DNA of 64,000 nucleotides from Sphingobacterium sp. B16(2022) (lineage in GTDB: Bacteria > Bacteroidota > Bacteroidia > Sphingobacteriales > Sphingobacteriaceae). Where the stretch lies: the NCBI RefSeq assembly GCF_012030425.1, contig NZ_JAAUVN010000005.1, positions 248,001 to 312,000 of the forward strand. Direction: 5' to 3'. Below, piece by piece: positions 49,521 through 58,960 of the stretch; position 1 is the stretch's first letter; each line of letters begins with the position of its first letter. The notes below the pieces were generated by a model, which was not told where the DNA came from, ran no database searches, and worked only from the letters and a program-made list of their open reading frames with translations. A program made the position numbers and the translations under genes.

Positions 49521-49880
49521 TTATTCTGACCAAACTGCCAGCTCATTGCCATCTGGATCTATAAATTGAAATCGTCTCCCACCAGGGAAGCTGAAGATTT
49601 CTTTTGTTATTATACCACCAGCTTTAATTACTTTTTCAAGAGTTGTTTCAAGAGCTTTAGAGTAAAGGATAATTAATATACTTCCCTTTACAGGAGTTCC
49701 TAAAGTAAAACCACCATCAATATATTCACCTTCAAATGCAGTGTAGTGAGGTCCATAATCGGTAAAAGTCCAACTGAAACATGCTGTATAAAAATTTTTG
49801 ATCTGTTGAAGATCTTGAGATAAAAATTCAATATATTGGATCTGTTCGTGCTTGAGTTTTTGTGTAGGTGTATCTTTCAT
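49521..49880 (-). CDS. VOC-superfamily protein (glyoxalase/bleomycin-resistance fold)
   Basis: A 119-residue single VOC module with the beta-alpha-beta-beta-beta order: QIQYIEFLSQDLQQIKNFYTACFSWTFTDYG, then ILIILYSKALETTLEKVIKAGGIITKEIF and RRFQFIDPDGNELAVWSE, the last a common VOC end with the acidic ligand Glu. These proteins bind a metal and act on small molecules. The substrate is unknown. Promoter: -7 element TATATTTG (49908-49901), start near 49894. Confidence 0.85.
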   Translation of the reverse strand: MKDTPTQKLKHEQIQYIEFLSQDLQQIKNFYTACFSWTFTDYGPHYTAFEGEYIDGGFTLGTPVKGSILIILYSKALETTLEKVIKAGGIITKEIFSFPGGRRFQFIDPDGNELAVWSE

Positions 49881-49900
49881 AATTTTTTTGATTATAGATA

Positions 49901-49908
49901 CAAATATA
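49901..49908 (-). promoter_or_regulatory. -7 element TATATTTG of the VOC gene
   Basis: A perfect TAnnTTTG on the minus strand, predicted start near 49894, 14 bases before ATG 49880. The gap up to 50280 holds otherwise only the plus-strand element at 50212-50219. Confidence 0.55.
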
Positions 49909-50211
49909 ATGTACTATACTTATTTAATTCTGAAAAAAAGACGATGATTGCACCTCTTCTTAAGTGATCAATAATTCTATGTAATTTACGCGATGATTTT
50001 AGAATAAAGAATATTTATAGATCAAGTTAATCTGATTAAGCTTTTATAGAAAGGGACACTTATAGGTTCATTTTAAGAATTCTTTTCGACAGTTTAATAT
50101 TCTTCAAGTTGTCTATTTAGTATAACTTTTTTTATTTTAATGGAAACGCCACGAATTGTAAGTGATGGTTTACAAATTGTAAATGCTTCGTGTTTTAGTC
50201 TTGTCGATTTT

Positions 50212-50219
50212 TATTTTTG
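50212..50219 (+). promoter_or_regulatory. -7 element TATTTTTG upstream of 50281-51072
   Basis: A perfect TAnnTTTG with predicted start near 50226, which gives a 55-base leader. No TTTG at -33, so support is partial. Confidence 0.45.
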
Positions 50220-50280
50220 GCCAATAAATTGTTATCAGTGAAATAGTAATTTGAATACTAGAAATACAACCGAAAATAAG

Positions 50281-51072
50281 ATGGATCGAACCAATTCTAA
50301 CTCAAGTCAATTTCAGAGCTCGGATAATTTGCCGGAACCGAAACCTAAATCAAATAAAAAAACTATTTTTTGGGTAGTTCTCATCATTGCCTTACTCGCG
50401 ATAGTATGTTTTATTGCTTTTCAATTTGGAGTTTATAAACAGCGTCAGGAAGTTTATACAGAAGAGATCGCATATCCCGCTGATAGTGTTTTTGTAAATG
50501 GATGGGCTAGTCAAGAAGATTATGCATATTGGAAAAATGCGGTTTTTACAATACCTGAATATAACGATATTCCTGTTCCATTTCAAAGGGCTATCGTAAA
50601 GATTTTTATGGACAATAAGTTCATGCAAAATGAAGATAACATTCAATATTTTTTCACAAAAATTAAAGATCGAGCACCTAAAGTAATTGCATATGGCAAT
50701 TTTACTGGTCAAGGGGATAAAGAAATGGCTTTTCTACTTGAAAAACAAGATTTTGCCAGTAGTGCCATTTTCATTATAACTGATCAAGGTAATCTCCTGT
50801 ACTGGAAAGAATTAAGTTCCGAGTTGCCGACCATCAAACGATTTGCAAAAGGCGCACTAATATATTTGAATGATATGAAGCTTGTTCCTGCACCAACTGA
50901 TGGTATAATAAAGCAAAACAAAAACTCAAAATATGTGCTGATTTATAATCGTGAGACGAAAACCTTTGATGAACATTATCAATATACAGATGAGGATGTT
51001 AAAAATTCAAAACACGAAATGGAAGGTGATGAGGAAACAGTAGAAGAGGTCGATACCGCTGTTGTCGAATAG
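50281..51072 (+). CDS. Membrane-anchored protein of unknown function
   Basis: A 263-residue protein (MDRTNSNSSQF start; a TTG at 50251 is less likely). A disordered Ser/Asn/Pro/Lys-rich N-terminus precedes one transmembrane segment at about 32-52 (TIFWVVLIIALLAIVCFIAF). The outer domain includes VIAYGNFTGQGDKEMAFLLEKQDFASSAIFIITDQGNLLYWKE (given in part), which looks like a single FG-GAP/beta-propeller-like unit. The end is acidic (EMEGDEETVEEVDTAVVE). The cell location is probably periplasmic. No family is recognised. Confidence 0.75.
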   Translation: MDRTNSNSSQFQSSDNLPEPKPKSNKKTIFWVVLIIALLAIVCFIAFQFGVYKQRQEVYTEEIAYPADSVFVNGWASQEDYAYWKNAVFTIPEYNDIPVPFQRAIVKIFMDNKFMQNEDNIQYFFTKIKDRAPKVIAYGNFTGQGDKEMAFLLEKQDFASSAIFIITDQGNLLYWKELSSELPTIKRFAKGALIYLNDMKLVPAPTDGIIKQNKNSKYVLIYNRETKTFDEHYQYTDEDVKNSKHEMEGDEETVEEVDTAVVE

Positions 51073-51340
51073 CCACAGTGTTTTAATGTATTTTTATAAA
51101 AAGCCATTGTTTGTAAAATGATACTTAACTATATATACTCATCAGTGCACCGATTGAATAAGGTCACAACTGAATCTAGCAATGAATTAAAATCATGTAA
51201 TAAAGACTCGCAGATCGATTCGATAAAGGCTCATCATAAAGAGGGTCTATTAGATGGTAAATGAAGATGCCTCCAAAATATAGCTTCAGCATATCTTGAA
51301 ATTAACACGTACTCTATTGAACTTTTATAAAAAATATACA

Positions 51341-52540
51341 ATGAAATTACTTCACTATTATTTTATTGCTACTGTGCTATTGATATGCATTTCTCAAAGT
51401 GGAAGTGCGCAAAGCAAAAAAACGAAAAAAATAATAAAAAAGGAGATCCTTAAACCGATTAAGAAACAAATTGAACCACCGGTTGTGGTGGGAAAAATAA
51501 CTGATTCTATTTTTGCAGAAGTGCCTCCTATGATTGCATCTCCGATAAAAAATAATGATCTAGAAAATGATATCGCTGACAATGCTAAAGCCGCCCGTGA
51601 GAAAAAGTCTTATGATAAACCCTTTCAATTTTGGCCATCTATAGATACGGTGATACATGAAGATTATCAGACATATTTGAAAAAGAAAAGATCGGCATTG
51701 AAAAACTATAGTACAGGTAAATTTTCGAATATGAATAAACCTGTACTGAAGTCAGTAAATGAACTTTGCTACGTCTTAGAGAATAATAAAATGGACACGG
51801 TTCGTTATTATGGCGATGGATGGAACGAACGTAAAGTATATGATAGCAATGGCATTCTGACTCATCTTTATGTTATTTTTGAAGATGAGAAGACTAAGCA
51901 AGATAGTGCTTATCTCACTACAGAGTACTTTTACAGTGGAGCACAATTAAAACTAAAATTATATTTTTGGTGGGAGACAGGTCAAAAAGAAGCTGAAGAA
52001 GAACTGGAATATAATGACGAAGGGGAACTTTGGAAAGTATACTATACTTCTTTAGATAAAAACGGTGATGAAGTGATCGAGGAGGGCAGAGGCTTTCGGA
52101 CGCTCTATAAGTACGAGGATCATAGACAGATTGAAGAAAATTATGAACGTGTCGAGGATGCTATGAATGAATTTGTCTTAAGTGAAACAATTTATAAAAC
52201 ACTTGGTAATGGCGGAGTGCTTATTGAAAGTAAAAAAGTAGAGTGGCCACAGAAAACTCCATCTATAATTACCCGTTATAAATACGATGCCAAAGGGAAC
52301 AAAATTTTTTCAGGAGATCAAAACTCTTCTTACACCTATCAATATAATGAACAGGGGGATGTTGTCTCTTCCATTTACAAAACCGCAGATCCTAATTATG
52401 GTAGTACAACTACCTATTCTTATACATATGATCAGAACAACAACTGGGTGATGAGAGAAGAGGTTGTTATTGATAAAGATCAAGAAACGACAACAGAAAA
52501 AGTGTTTTTATGGAAGCGCGAGCTTTCTTATCATGATTAA
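51341..52540 (+). CDS. Exported protein with RHS/YD-like sequence repeats
   Basis: A 399-residue secreted protein. ATG 51341 gives a good signal peptide (MKLLHYYFIATVLLICISQSGSA). A basic Lys-rich segment follows, then Tyr/Asp/Gly-rich beta units (VRYYGDGWNERKVYDSNGILTHLYV, ITRYKYDAKGNKIFSGDQNSSYTYQYNEQGDVVSS, given in part) that resemble YD (RHS-type) repeats or MORN-like strands, in low copy. No toxin domain or anchor is visible. It ends nine bases from the convergent patatin gene. Function unknown. Confidence 0.75.
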   Translation: MKLLHYYFIATVLLICISQSGSAQSKKTKKIIKKEILKPIKKQIEPPVVVGKITDSIFAEVPPMIASPIKNNDLENDIADNAKAAREKKSYDKPFQFWPSIDTVIHEDYQTYLKKKRSALKNYSTGKFSNMNKPVLKSVNELCYVLENNKMDTVRYYGDGWNERKVYDSNGILTHLYVIFEDEKTKQDSAYLTTEYFYSGAQLKLKLYFWWETGQKEAEEELEYNDEGELWKVYYTSLDKNGDEVIEEGRGFRTLYKYEDHRQIEENYERVEDAMNEFVLSETIYKTLGNGGVLIESKKVEWPQKTPSIITRYKYDAKGNKIFSGDQNSSYTYQYNEQGDVVSSIYKTADPNYGSTTTYSYTYDQNNNWVMREEVVIDKDQETTTEKVFLWKRELSYHD

Positions 52541-52549
52541 AACTAGCTA

Positions 52550-53332
52550 TTAGCCGAGTTCTTTCTGGAGATTTAAAAATTCTTTCTCAAATTTTTTCGC
52601 GTAGTTATATCCGAATTCATATATCTGATTCACTCTACTTGTGTCAAATGTTTTAAACTGATTGATTTCCTCAGGCTGTATAAATATATCGCAATCGCCA
52701 GGAGCTTCAGCCTTAATGTTTGAGGTTGTAATTCGGATAATACGTTCCACAATCTGCTTGTAGTTCAGTCGTCCTTCGGAACGGTTGACCGGATTCACAT
52801 TGATGCCGATACTTTTATTGCATGTTGCTTTAATCTGCTCCACCGGAAAGTTATTTAATATTCCGCCATCACATAAGTAACGGTTATTTTTATAAGCTAC
52901 CGGCTGAAATACCAGAGGAAAACAGCAGGAAGATTTAATAGCAAAAGATAGTGAGCCTTGGTTGAAGATAAGAGACTCCGCATTGGTTAAATCTGTAACA
53001 GCAACATATAGGGGCATTTTCAAGCTTTCGAAGCTGTCGTGCGGAATATATTTTTTAATGATTTTTTCAAAAATATCTGCACTGAACAGGCCATCAGTTC
53101 TAATGGAGAAGTCGGAATAGGTGAAGAATTTTTCCTGTTTTACCAACTCCAATATCTCTAGCGGAGCGTATCCTTCAGCTATAAACGCACCGACCAAAGC
53201 TCCTGCACTCGCTCCTGAAATAGCATGAAGCTGTATGTTCAGTTCCTGAAGATATTGGAGTATGCCCAAATGGGCGATTCCTCTAAAGCCACCACCGGAA
53301 AGCGTAATTCCTATTTTGTTATTTACAATCAT
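52550..53332 (-). CDS. Patatin-like phospholipase
   Basis: A 260-residue lipid acyl hydrolase with the Ser-Asp dyad of patatins. The oxyanion loop is SGGGFRGIAHLG (12-23), the nucleophile Ser-42 lies in GASAGALVGA, and the Asp in CDGGILNNFPVEQ (about 150). No signal peptide or beta-barrel domain is seen, so it is a cytoplasmic or type-B-like patatin rather than the PlpD kind. Bacterial members cleave membrane phospholipids. Its length is typical. It is convergent with 51341-52540. Confidence 0.9.
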   Translation of the reverse strand: MIVNNKIGITLSGGGFRGIAHLGILQYLQELNIQLHAISGASAGALVGAFIAEGYAPLEILELVKQEKFFTYSDFSIRTDGLFSADIFEKIIKKYIPHDSFESLKMPLYVAVTDLTNAESLIFNQGSLSFAIKSSCCFPLVFQPVAYKNNRYLCDGGILNNFPVEQIKATCNKSIGINVNPVNRSEGRLNYKQIVERIIRITTSNIKAEAPGDCDIFIQPEEINQFKTFDTSRVNQIYEFGYNYAKKFEKEFLNLQKELG

Positions 53333-53827
53333 TTAAATTTTATTGTAAGAATTCCTAATACTAATAAAAAAAGCAACGATCCATATTCACTAACTATTGA
53401 ATGTAGTCTGTTGTTAGATTTTAAGTAGGTTTTTCCAGGCTGTATTTAATTATTAAATTTCTCTTATCATTGATTTCCACATTTGCCAAGGATATCTTGA
53501 CATATAAAACTAGCAAATAAAATCATACGATCAAAAAGCTGTTATCATAATGCTTGCTGTTCTACAATAAGACAAGTCTATTTTTTACTTTGCATTGATG
53601 TCTGTTATATAAGCCTACGGTTAGTCCGTGATCTTCATTGTACAACGACAAAGATGATGAGCTAAGCGCTATATATTCTATATAAATGGCTATAAAGATT
53701 ATTATTAAACTGTTATAAGGAGATCACTAAATATTGATAATTATAAATGTGAAGACATGTGATTTGATTTTATTTATCAATGAATCAGTTATTTATATAT
53801 TTATTTTATGATTTTCCTTAATGAGTA
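53333..53827. other. Gene-free AT-rich stretch
   Basis: About 500 bases between divergent genes. It contains stop codons in all frames, only short open frames and no repeat or terminator that I can support. It presumably carries the regulatory upstream regions of the patatin gene and of the GLPGLI operon. Confidence 0.6.
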
Positions 53828-53857
53828 TTTGTTAATTACGAATATTTCGTAAGTTTA
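53828..53857 (+). promoter_or_regulatory. GLPGLI operon promoter with palindrome in the spacer
   Basis: TTTG (53828-53831), 18 bases, TAAGTTTA (53850-53857; one mismatch from TAnnTTTG), predicted start near 53864 and ATG at 53876. The spacer holds TTACGAA-TAT-TTCGTAA (53836-53852), a perfect 7-bp dyad that overlaps the -7 element, so a repressor could lock the promoter. Confidence 0.6.
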
Positions 53858-53875
53858 CAAATAAATCGTAAAATT

Positions 53876-54757
53876 ATGAAGAAAATCTTATTAACCACAT
53901 TCATTTCATTCAGCCTGCTCTCTCTTCATGCACAAGAAAAGGCAATTGCTAAAATACATTACATCTTTAAGCATGTTAATGATACCACACAAAAAGACAA
54001 ACATATACGTGATGAAGTTGCTACTTACCTTGGTAAACAAGCTAGTTATTACACCAGTTATTCTAGTACTAGAATGCAAGAACAGACTTCAAAAATACTA
54101 TCAGCTCCGGATTTTGATGGTAATTTAGTGATTTCCAGATCGACTAGTGGTATCAAGGAATCTTATCTTTTAGAACCTTCGAAGTCCAAGATGGTAGAAG
54201 TAAAACGTGTTGCATCTGATGAGTTTTTATTAGAGACTACTTATCCTAAGCAGGATTGGGATATAGAAGATGAAACCAAAGTAATTGGTGGATATACTTG
54301 TCAAAAAGCAACTACAACTTTTGCTGGTCGTCATTACACCGCTTGGTTTACAACAGATATTCCTTTTTCTTTTGGACCTTGGAAATTGCATGGCTTACCA
54401 GGACTGATCTTGGCGGTAAAGGATGACAAGAGTGAGGTGGAATTTGAATATTCTGGCTTTGATAAATTAACTGATGATGTACAAGTGAAAATTGGAACTC
54501 CTGCAAATGCAATTTTGTCTAAAAAAGATGAAGTAGAGAAATTAGAGCAGGCTTTTAAGGCAAATCCCAGTGCCTATATGCAAACCAGATCTAGCCGAAG
54601 ATCTACAGGCGCTGGTGTTTTTGTTAGCATTAGTGGCGCGAGTTCATCAGCTCCAGCTATGGATGCTTCAAAAATTAAATCGATGACTATTAAGAATGAT
54701 GATGATTATAAGCCCTCTTCTGTGATCAATAATCCACTCGAGTTAAAACCGTATTAA
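53876..54757 (+). CDS. GLPGLI family protein, first of a tandem pair
   Basis: A 293-residue exported protein with a signal peptide (MKKILLTTFISFSLLSLHA). The family block WKLHGLPGLILAV lies at about 168-180. Before it the sequence contains KAIAKIHYIFKHVNDTTQKDK and CQKATTTFAGRHYTAWFTTDIPFSFGPW (given in part), after it SEVEFEYSGFD. GLPGLI proteins (Porph_ging type) are periplasmic or surface proteins of Bacteroidota of unclear function, often next to TonB-receptor-like proteins, as here. Its sequence is very similar to the next gene (duplication). The gap to that gene is 84 bases. Confidence 0.92.
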   Translation: MKKILLTTFISFSLLSLHAQEKAIAKIHYIFKHVNDTTQKDKHIRDEVATYLGKQASYYTSYSSTRMQEQTSKILSAPDFDGNLVISRSTSGIKESYLLEPSKSKMVEVKRVASDEFLLETTYPKQDWDIEDETKVIGGYTCQKATTTFAGRHYTAWFTTDIPFSFGPWKLHGLPGLILAVKDDKSEVEFEYSGFDKLTDDVQVKIGTPANAILSKKDEVEKLEQAFKANPSAYMQTRSSRRSTGAGVFVSISGASSSAPAMDASKIKSMTIKNDDDYKPSSVINNPLELKPY

Positions 54758-54841
54758 AAACCCTAAAATTATTCGAATCGGAATATAATACTTTGGCTTC
54801 GTTACGCCTTATTCTTAATTCAACTGCTTTAGACCAAAAAA

Positions 54842-55717
54842 ATGAAAAGAAATCTATTCATCGTATTGATGTTATTAACGGGGATCACTGTTAAGGCTCA
54901 AGAAAAGGCAATTGCGAAAGTTCACTACCTCTTTAAACACGTTAATGATACAACACAACGAGATAAATATCGGAGAGATGAAGTCGTAACTTATTTAAGT
55001 CCCCAAACAAGCTATTACACAAGTTATTCATCTACTAGAACACAAAAACAATCTGCGCAACAGATGGATGCTCTAAATTTTGATGGTCATGTTATTGTTT
55101 CGAAATCCACTAGCGGAATAAGAGAATCTTATCTTTTAGAATCCTCTAAATCCAATATGATTGAAGTGAAACGTGTAGCATCCGATGAGTTCTTGTTGGA
55201 TGCAGTATATCCTAAACAAGACTGGGATATTCATGATGATACTAAAGTAATAGGCGGATATACTTGTCAAAAAGCGACAACGACTTTTGGCGGTCGACAT
55301 TACACAACTTGGTTTACAACAGATCTTCCTTTTTCTTTTGGACCATGGAAATTACACGGCTTACCAGGATTAATTTTGGAAGCCAGGGATGATAAAAGTG
55401 AAGTTGAGTTCGAGTATTCTGGTTTTGATAAACTTGCTGATAGTGTTCAGATTACGATTGGTGCTCCGGTTGATGTTATTTTATCAGCACCTGAAGAGGT
55501 AGAAAAATTGTACAAGGCTTTTAAAACCAATCCAAAGGCGTATATGCAAACAAAATCGGGTGGTTCTTCCTCTATAAAAAAGAGTGGAGTTTTTGTAACG
55601 AGCGACGTGCCATTTTCAACTATCGACCCTAATAAAATTAAATCGATATCTATTAAAAATGATGATAATTATAAACCTTCTTCGGTCACTAATAATCCTT
55701 TAGAATTAAAACCATAA
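54842..55717 (+). CDS. GLPGLI family protein, second of a tandem pair
   Basis: A 291-residue paralogue of 53876-54757 with a signal peptide (MKRNLFIVLMLLTGITVKA), the same block WKLHGLPGLILEA and the same order of segments. By eye about two thirds of the residues are identical. Differences concentrate in the signal peptide and in the Ser-rich stretch near residue 240. Its stop is separated by one base from the start of the outer-membrane protein 55719-58391, so both are translated together. A duplicated pair may serve as two similar partners of that protein. Confidence 0.92.
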   Translation: MKRNLFIVLMLLTGITVKAQEKAIAKVHYLFKHVNDTTQRDKYRRDEVVTYLSPQTSYYTSYSSTRTQKQSAQQMDALNFDGHVIVSKSTSGIRESYLLESSKSNMIEVKRVASDEFLLDAVYPKQDWDIHDDTKVIGGYTCQKATTTFGGRHYTTWFTTDLPFSFGPWKLHGLPGLILEARDDKSEVEFEYSGFDKLADSVQITIGAPVDVILSAPEEVEKLYKAFKTNPKAYMQTKSGGSSSIKKSGVFVTSDVPFSTIDPNKIKSISIKNDDNYKPSSVTNNPLELKP

Positions 55718-55718
55718 T

Positions 55719-58391
55719 ATGTTATTAAGATCTCTTACTGTAATATGCTATATACTTTGTAGTGCATGGGTTTTTGGGCAGCAGGTTGCCATTGAAGGGG
55801 TATTAGTAGATAAGGCGTCGGGAAAACCGTTAAATTATATCCATGTGGTACTGAAGTCAAGTGACCATAAATTGTTAACCTTTAAAGAAACAAATGAGAA
55901 TGGGGCTTTTTCTTTAACTACATTGAAAGGTGTGGATGGAGCATATCTCGAGATCAACCACTTAGGGTATCATAAAAAAATAATTCCATTGACAGATCTT
56001 CGTACTAAAAAAACGATTGAACTTGAACAGAAAGCTGTTTTATTGGATGATGTTGAAGTCAAAAGTAGACCGAAGATCCGTCGAATCGGGGATACATTAT
56101 CTTATGATGTTTCGACGTTTGCAAAGGATGAGGATCGTAGCATTGGTGAGGTTTTAAAACGCATGCCGGGTATTGAAGTTGGAGAAAACGGTGCTATCAA
56201 GTACCAAGGTAAATCTATTTCTAAGTTTTATATCGATGGAGACGATCTGCTGGATGATCGCTACTCTATCGGCACGAAAACTATTCCACATAAGATGGTA
56301 AAGGATATACAGGTACTGACCAACCACGAACATATGAAAGTGTTGAAAAATAAGCGTTTTACAGATAATGTGGCGATAAATCTGGTTATTAAAGACGATG
56401 CTAAGCTCAAGTTAACCGGTCAGGCTAAACTGGGAGCGGGAATGCCCAAGCAATATGATGCAGAAGTCAATACGATCTTGTTCAATAAAAAATATAAGGT
56501 ATTGAATGTGCTGCAGGGAAATAATATAGGTAATGACTTGACTGGTGATTTTACTGGATTTAATCAAAGTTCCGTGTTTGCACAAATGGGGTATTCACCT
56601 ATAAATAATTTGCTTGCTGTAGGGACTGTTGGTGGTCCTCCTGTAGCAAAATCAAATTATTTTATGAATAATACAGTGGCTTTAAATGCAAATAATCTAT
56701 TGAATATAAAAAATGGTTTGCAACTGAAGTCGAATGTACAGCTCTTGTATGATAAGAATAATACCACTTTTCAAGGAAAAACAAGCTATTTTTCGGAAGA
56801 AGGAGATTTTGTATTTGATGAAAACCAATATACAGAAACAGCGGAATGGCTAGCAGCATTTCGGTTGTCATTGAACAAGAACATGGAAAAGCGTTATATC
56901 AATAATACGTTCTCGTTCGAATATGAAAAAGAAGATCGGCGCGCCACAATAGGGAGTAATGGAAATACTATTTTCGGGAATTTGAACCATAAAATTAGAG
57001 GCTTTTCTAATCAATTGGAATGGGTTCCTCAACTTAAAAATGGAGATATTGTGCAGATCAATTGGTATATGAATTACGCCAATAAACCACAGACCTTAGC
57101 TTTTTCTCCTGGTCTTTTTCCGGATATCTTTGCTTCAGGAATATCATATGAACAAACACTGCAACATGTTGAAGTTCCCACAATTTTTACGAATGGTAGT
57201 ATCGGATATAGGCTTCCCAAAGGAAAGATCAAACAATACTATACGCTGGGGGCAATGATGGAAGACCAAAAACTCAAATCGGGTATTGATCTCAATAAAG
57301 AAGGAATTGTAAAGGCTACAGATGTTGATTCTACGGAGAATAATATGCACTGGAATCGTTCATCGTTTTCTGTCAATGCAGACTATGAATGGAGTATTAA
57401 TAGACTAGCCACAAAGTTGAGTTTGCCTTTATCATGGCAACACACCAGTTATATTGATGACGGTTTTAGTATCGATAATAGCCAGAATAATCTTTTATTT
57501 AATCCTTCATTTTCAGCTCGTTTGCAAGTACACCAAGAGGATGAACTTAGTTTTTCTTATCAGAGAGGCAATACTTTTGGAACTATCGAAAATGTGTATC
57601 GAGGTTTACTGATTAGAAATTACCGGACTTTATCGACTAATAGTGGTGGGATCAATGAAAATAGGAGCAATAATTTTGGATTAAACTATAAGTTAGGTAA
57701 AACAATAAAACTGCTATTTTTTAATTTTGGATTGGGCTACAACCAATCCATATCAAGTACAATGCTTTCTAATGTAATCAATGAGGAGTCGACTCAAACA
57801 CAGCTGATCGCCCAAGAAAATGAAGTGAAGTCCTATAGTGCTTCTGCTGGGATTGATAAATACATTTTTGCTTTATCGAGTACGGTGAAAATTGCTGCAT
57901 CGTGGTCTTTGTCGGACTATAATCAGTTATTTAATGAGGAGATACTTCCATTTCAGAATACAAGTTATACGTTGAGGCCAAATATGGAATTTAAAATATG
58001 GAAGCAGTTGAACCTTTCTTATACTGGACAATTATCTTGGGTAAGTACGAAACAAAAGGGTGGATCTGATGAATTAAATAGAAATACATTTAATGCTTCA
58101 CATCAAATGAGTTTACCGGTAAATCTATTTTCAAGCGTTCATTTGCGTTTAAGTGCTAGAAATACTTATTCCCATCAACCGGGATTGAAAGATTTTAATT
58201 ATGTTTTCTTTGATACATTTTTACGCTATCGTCACAAGAAGTTGAAAACGGATTTTGAACTAAATTTGACGAATTTGGCAAATGTGAAGAAATTTGAAAC
58301 CTATTACATATCGGCGAATATGCAGACTCATAATCAGTATGAACTACGAGGCAGGATGGCTGTTTTAAAAGCGGTGTTTAATTTTAAATAA
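55719..58391 (+). CDS. TonB-receptor-like outer-membrane beta-barrel protein with carboxypeptidase-regulatory domain
   Basis: An 890-residue protein. A signal peptide (MLLRSLTVICYILCSAWVFG) is followed by a CarboxypepD_reg-like domain (about 24-105: VAIEGVLVDKASGKPLNYIHVVLKSS, given in part). Next is a plug-like region (about 125-220, with RSIGEVLKRMPGIEVGENGAIKYQGKSISKFYIDGDDLLDDRY, given in part), then a long beta-barrel rich in alternating aromatic residues, ending ..LKAVFNFK with the typical C-terminal Phe. It is smaller than SusC and lacks its motif. Coupled with two GLPGLI genes it forms a known type of Bacteroidota cluster, perhaps in uptake or envelope assembly. Confidence 0.88.
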   Translation: MLLRSLTVICYILCSAWVFGQQVAIEGVLVDKASGKPLNYIHVVLKSSDHKLLTFKETNENGAFSLTTLKGVDGAYLEINHLGYHKKIIPLTDLRTKKTIELEQKAVLLDDVEVKSRPKIRRIGDTLSYDVSTFAKDEDRSIGEVLKRMPGIEVGENGAIKYQGKSISKFYIDGDDLLDDRYSIGTKTIPHKMVKDIQVLTNHEHMKVLKNKRFTDNVAINLVIKDDAKLKLTGQAKLGAGMPKQYDAEVNTILFNKKYKVLNVLQGNNIGNDLTGDFTGFNQSSVFAQMGYSPINNLLAVGTVGGPPVAKSNYFMNNTVALNANNLLNIKNGLQLKSNVQLLYDKNNTTFQGKTSYFSEEGDFVFDENQYTETAEWLAAFRLSLNKNMEKRYINNTFSFEYEKEDRRATIGSNGNTIFGNLNHKIRGFSNQLEWVPQLKNGDIVQINWYMNYANKPQTLAFSPGLFPDIFASGISYEQTLQHVEVPTIFTNGSIGYRLPKGKIKQYYTLGAMMEDQKLKSGIDLNKEGIVKATDVDSTENNMHWNRSSFSVNADYEWSINRLATKLSLPLSWQHTSYIDDGFSIDNSQNNLLFNPSFSARLQVHQEDELSFSYQRGNTFGTIENVYRGLLIRNYRTLSTNSGGINENRSNNFGLNYKLGKTIKLLFFNFGLGYNQSISSTMLSNVINEESTQTQLIAQENEVKSYSASAGIDKYIFALSSTVKIAASWSLSDYNQLFNEEILPFQNTSYTLRPNMEFKIWKQLNLSYTGQLSWVSTKQKGGSDELNRNTFNASHQMSLPVNLFSSVHLRLSARNTYSHQPGLKDFNYVFFDTFLRYRHKKLKTDFELNLTNLANVKKFETYYISANMQTHNQYELRGRMAVLKAVFNFK

Positions 58392-58411
58392 TAGTTGATC
58401 TAAAGGAAGTT

Positions 58412-58927
58412 TTACCCTTGACGGTTATTTTTAGCCAACCTCGACCGCAGTAAGGTTAAAAGCTGTTGTTCTGAGATCGCTAAGACATCAACATCGATCC
58501 AAAGTAAATCTGGTTTTGACCTAAAAAGGCGACCTATTTTATTTAAAGCAGTTAAGTATGTCGTACGTTTAACTTGGTCATATTTTTTTTCGTTCCTAAC
58601 TTTGATAAAGATTTGATTTTGGGTACGAAAAAAGCCAGATTCAAAACTTTGAATTTCTTCCCAAGGAATAAAAATGGATGTATCAGCGGTGTTATTTAAT
58701 ATACCTTGTTCCTCAATGCTTAATCCTGGTCGGCCATTTTTATGATCGATCCAGAATTTTATCTTGTGAAAATATAAAATATGTAAAGTTATGCATATTA
58801 AAAATATTAGTATGGGGGCATAGCTATTGGACGAGGTATAAAAGATGAAAAGTAATAGTACAATAAATGCAATACAAAGGAAAATGCCTGTCATAATATT
58901 GCTCTTCTTAAATTGTATATCTACCAT
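58412..58927 (-). CDS. Membrane protein, STM3941-like
   Basis: A 171-residue protein with two N-terminal transmembrane helices (about 13-30 and 36-52) and a PH-like soluble part, where LSIEEQGILNNTADTSIFIPWEEIQSFESGFFRTQNQIFIKVRN (given in part) fits the STM3941 pattern. The C-terminal part (LLTLLRSRLAKN) is a helix. It begins 33 bases after the LytTR regulator stop, so it could belong to that operon. Function unknown. Confidence 0.7.
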   Translation of the reverse strand: MVDIQFKKSNIMTGIFLCIAFIVLLLFIFYTSSNSYAPILIFLICITLHILYFHKIKFWIDHKNGRPGLSIEEQGILNNTADTSIFIPWEEIQSFESGFFRTQNQIFIKVRNEKKYDQVKRTTYLTALNKIGRLFRSKPDLLWIDVDVLAISEQQLLTLLRSRLAKNNRQG

Positions 58928-58960
58928 AAGGATCTCTTTTAAATATTAAAATTATCTTTT

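Noticed and set aside
54770..54790. TTCGAATCGGAATAT in the chromosomal part, similar to the 23.8 kb dyad
   Set aside because: Only one arm is present, without TTCCG on the left; it lies between two GLPGLI genes.
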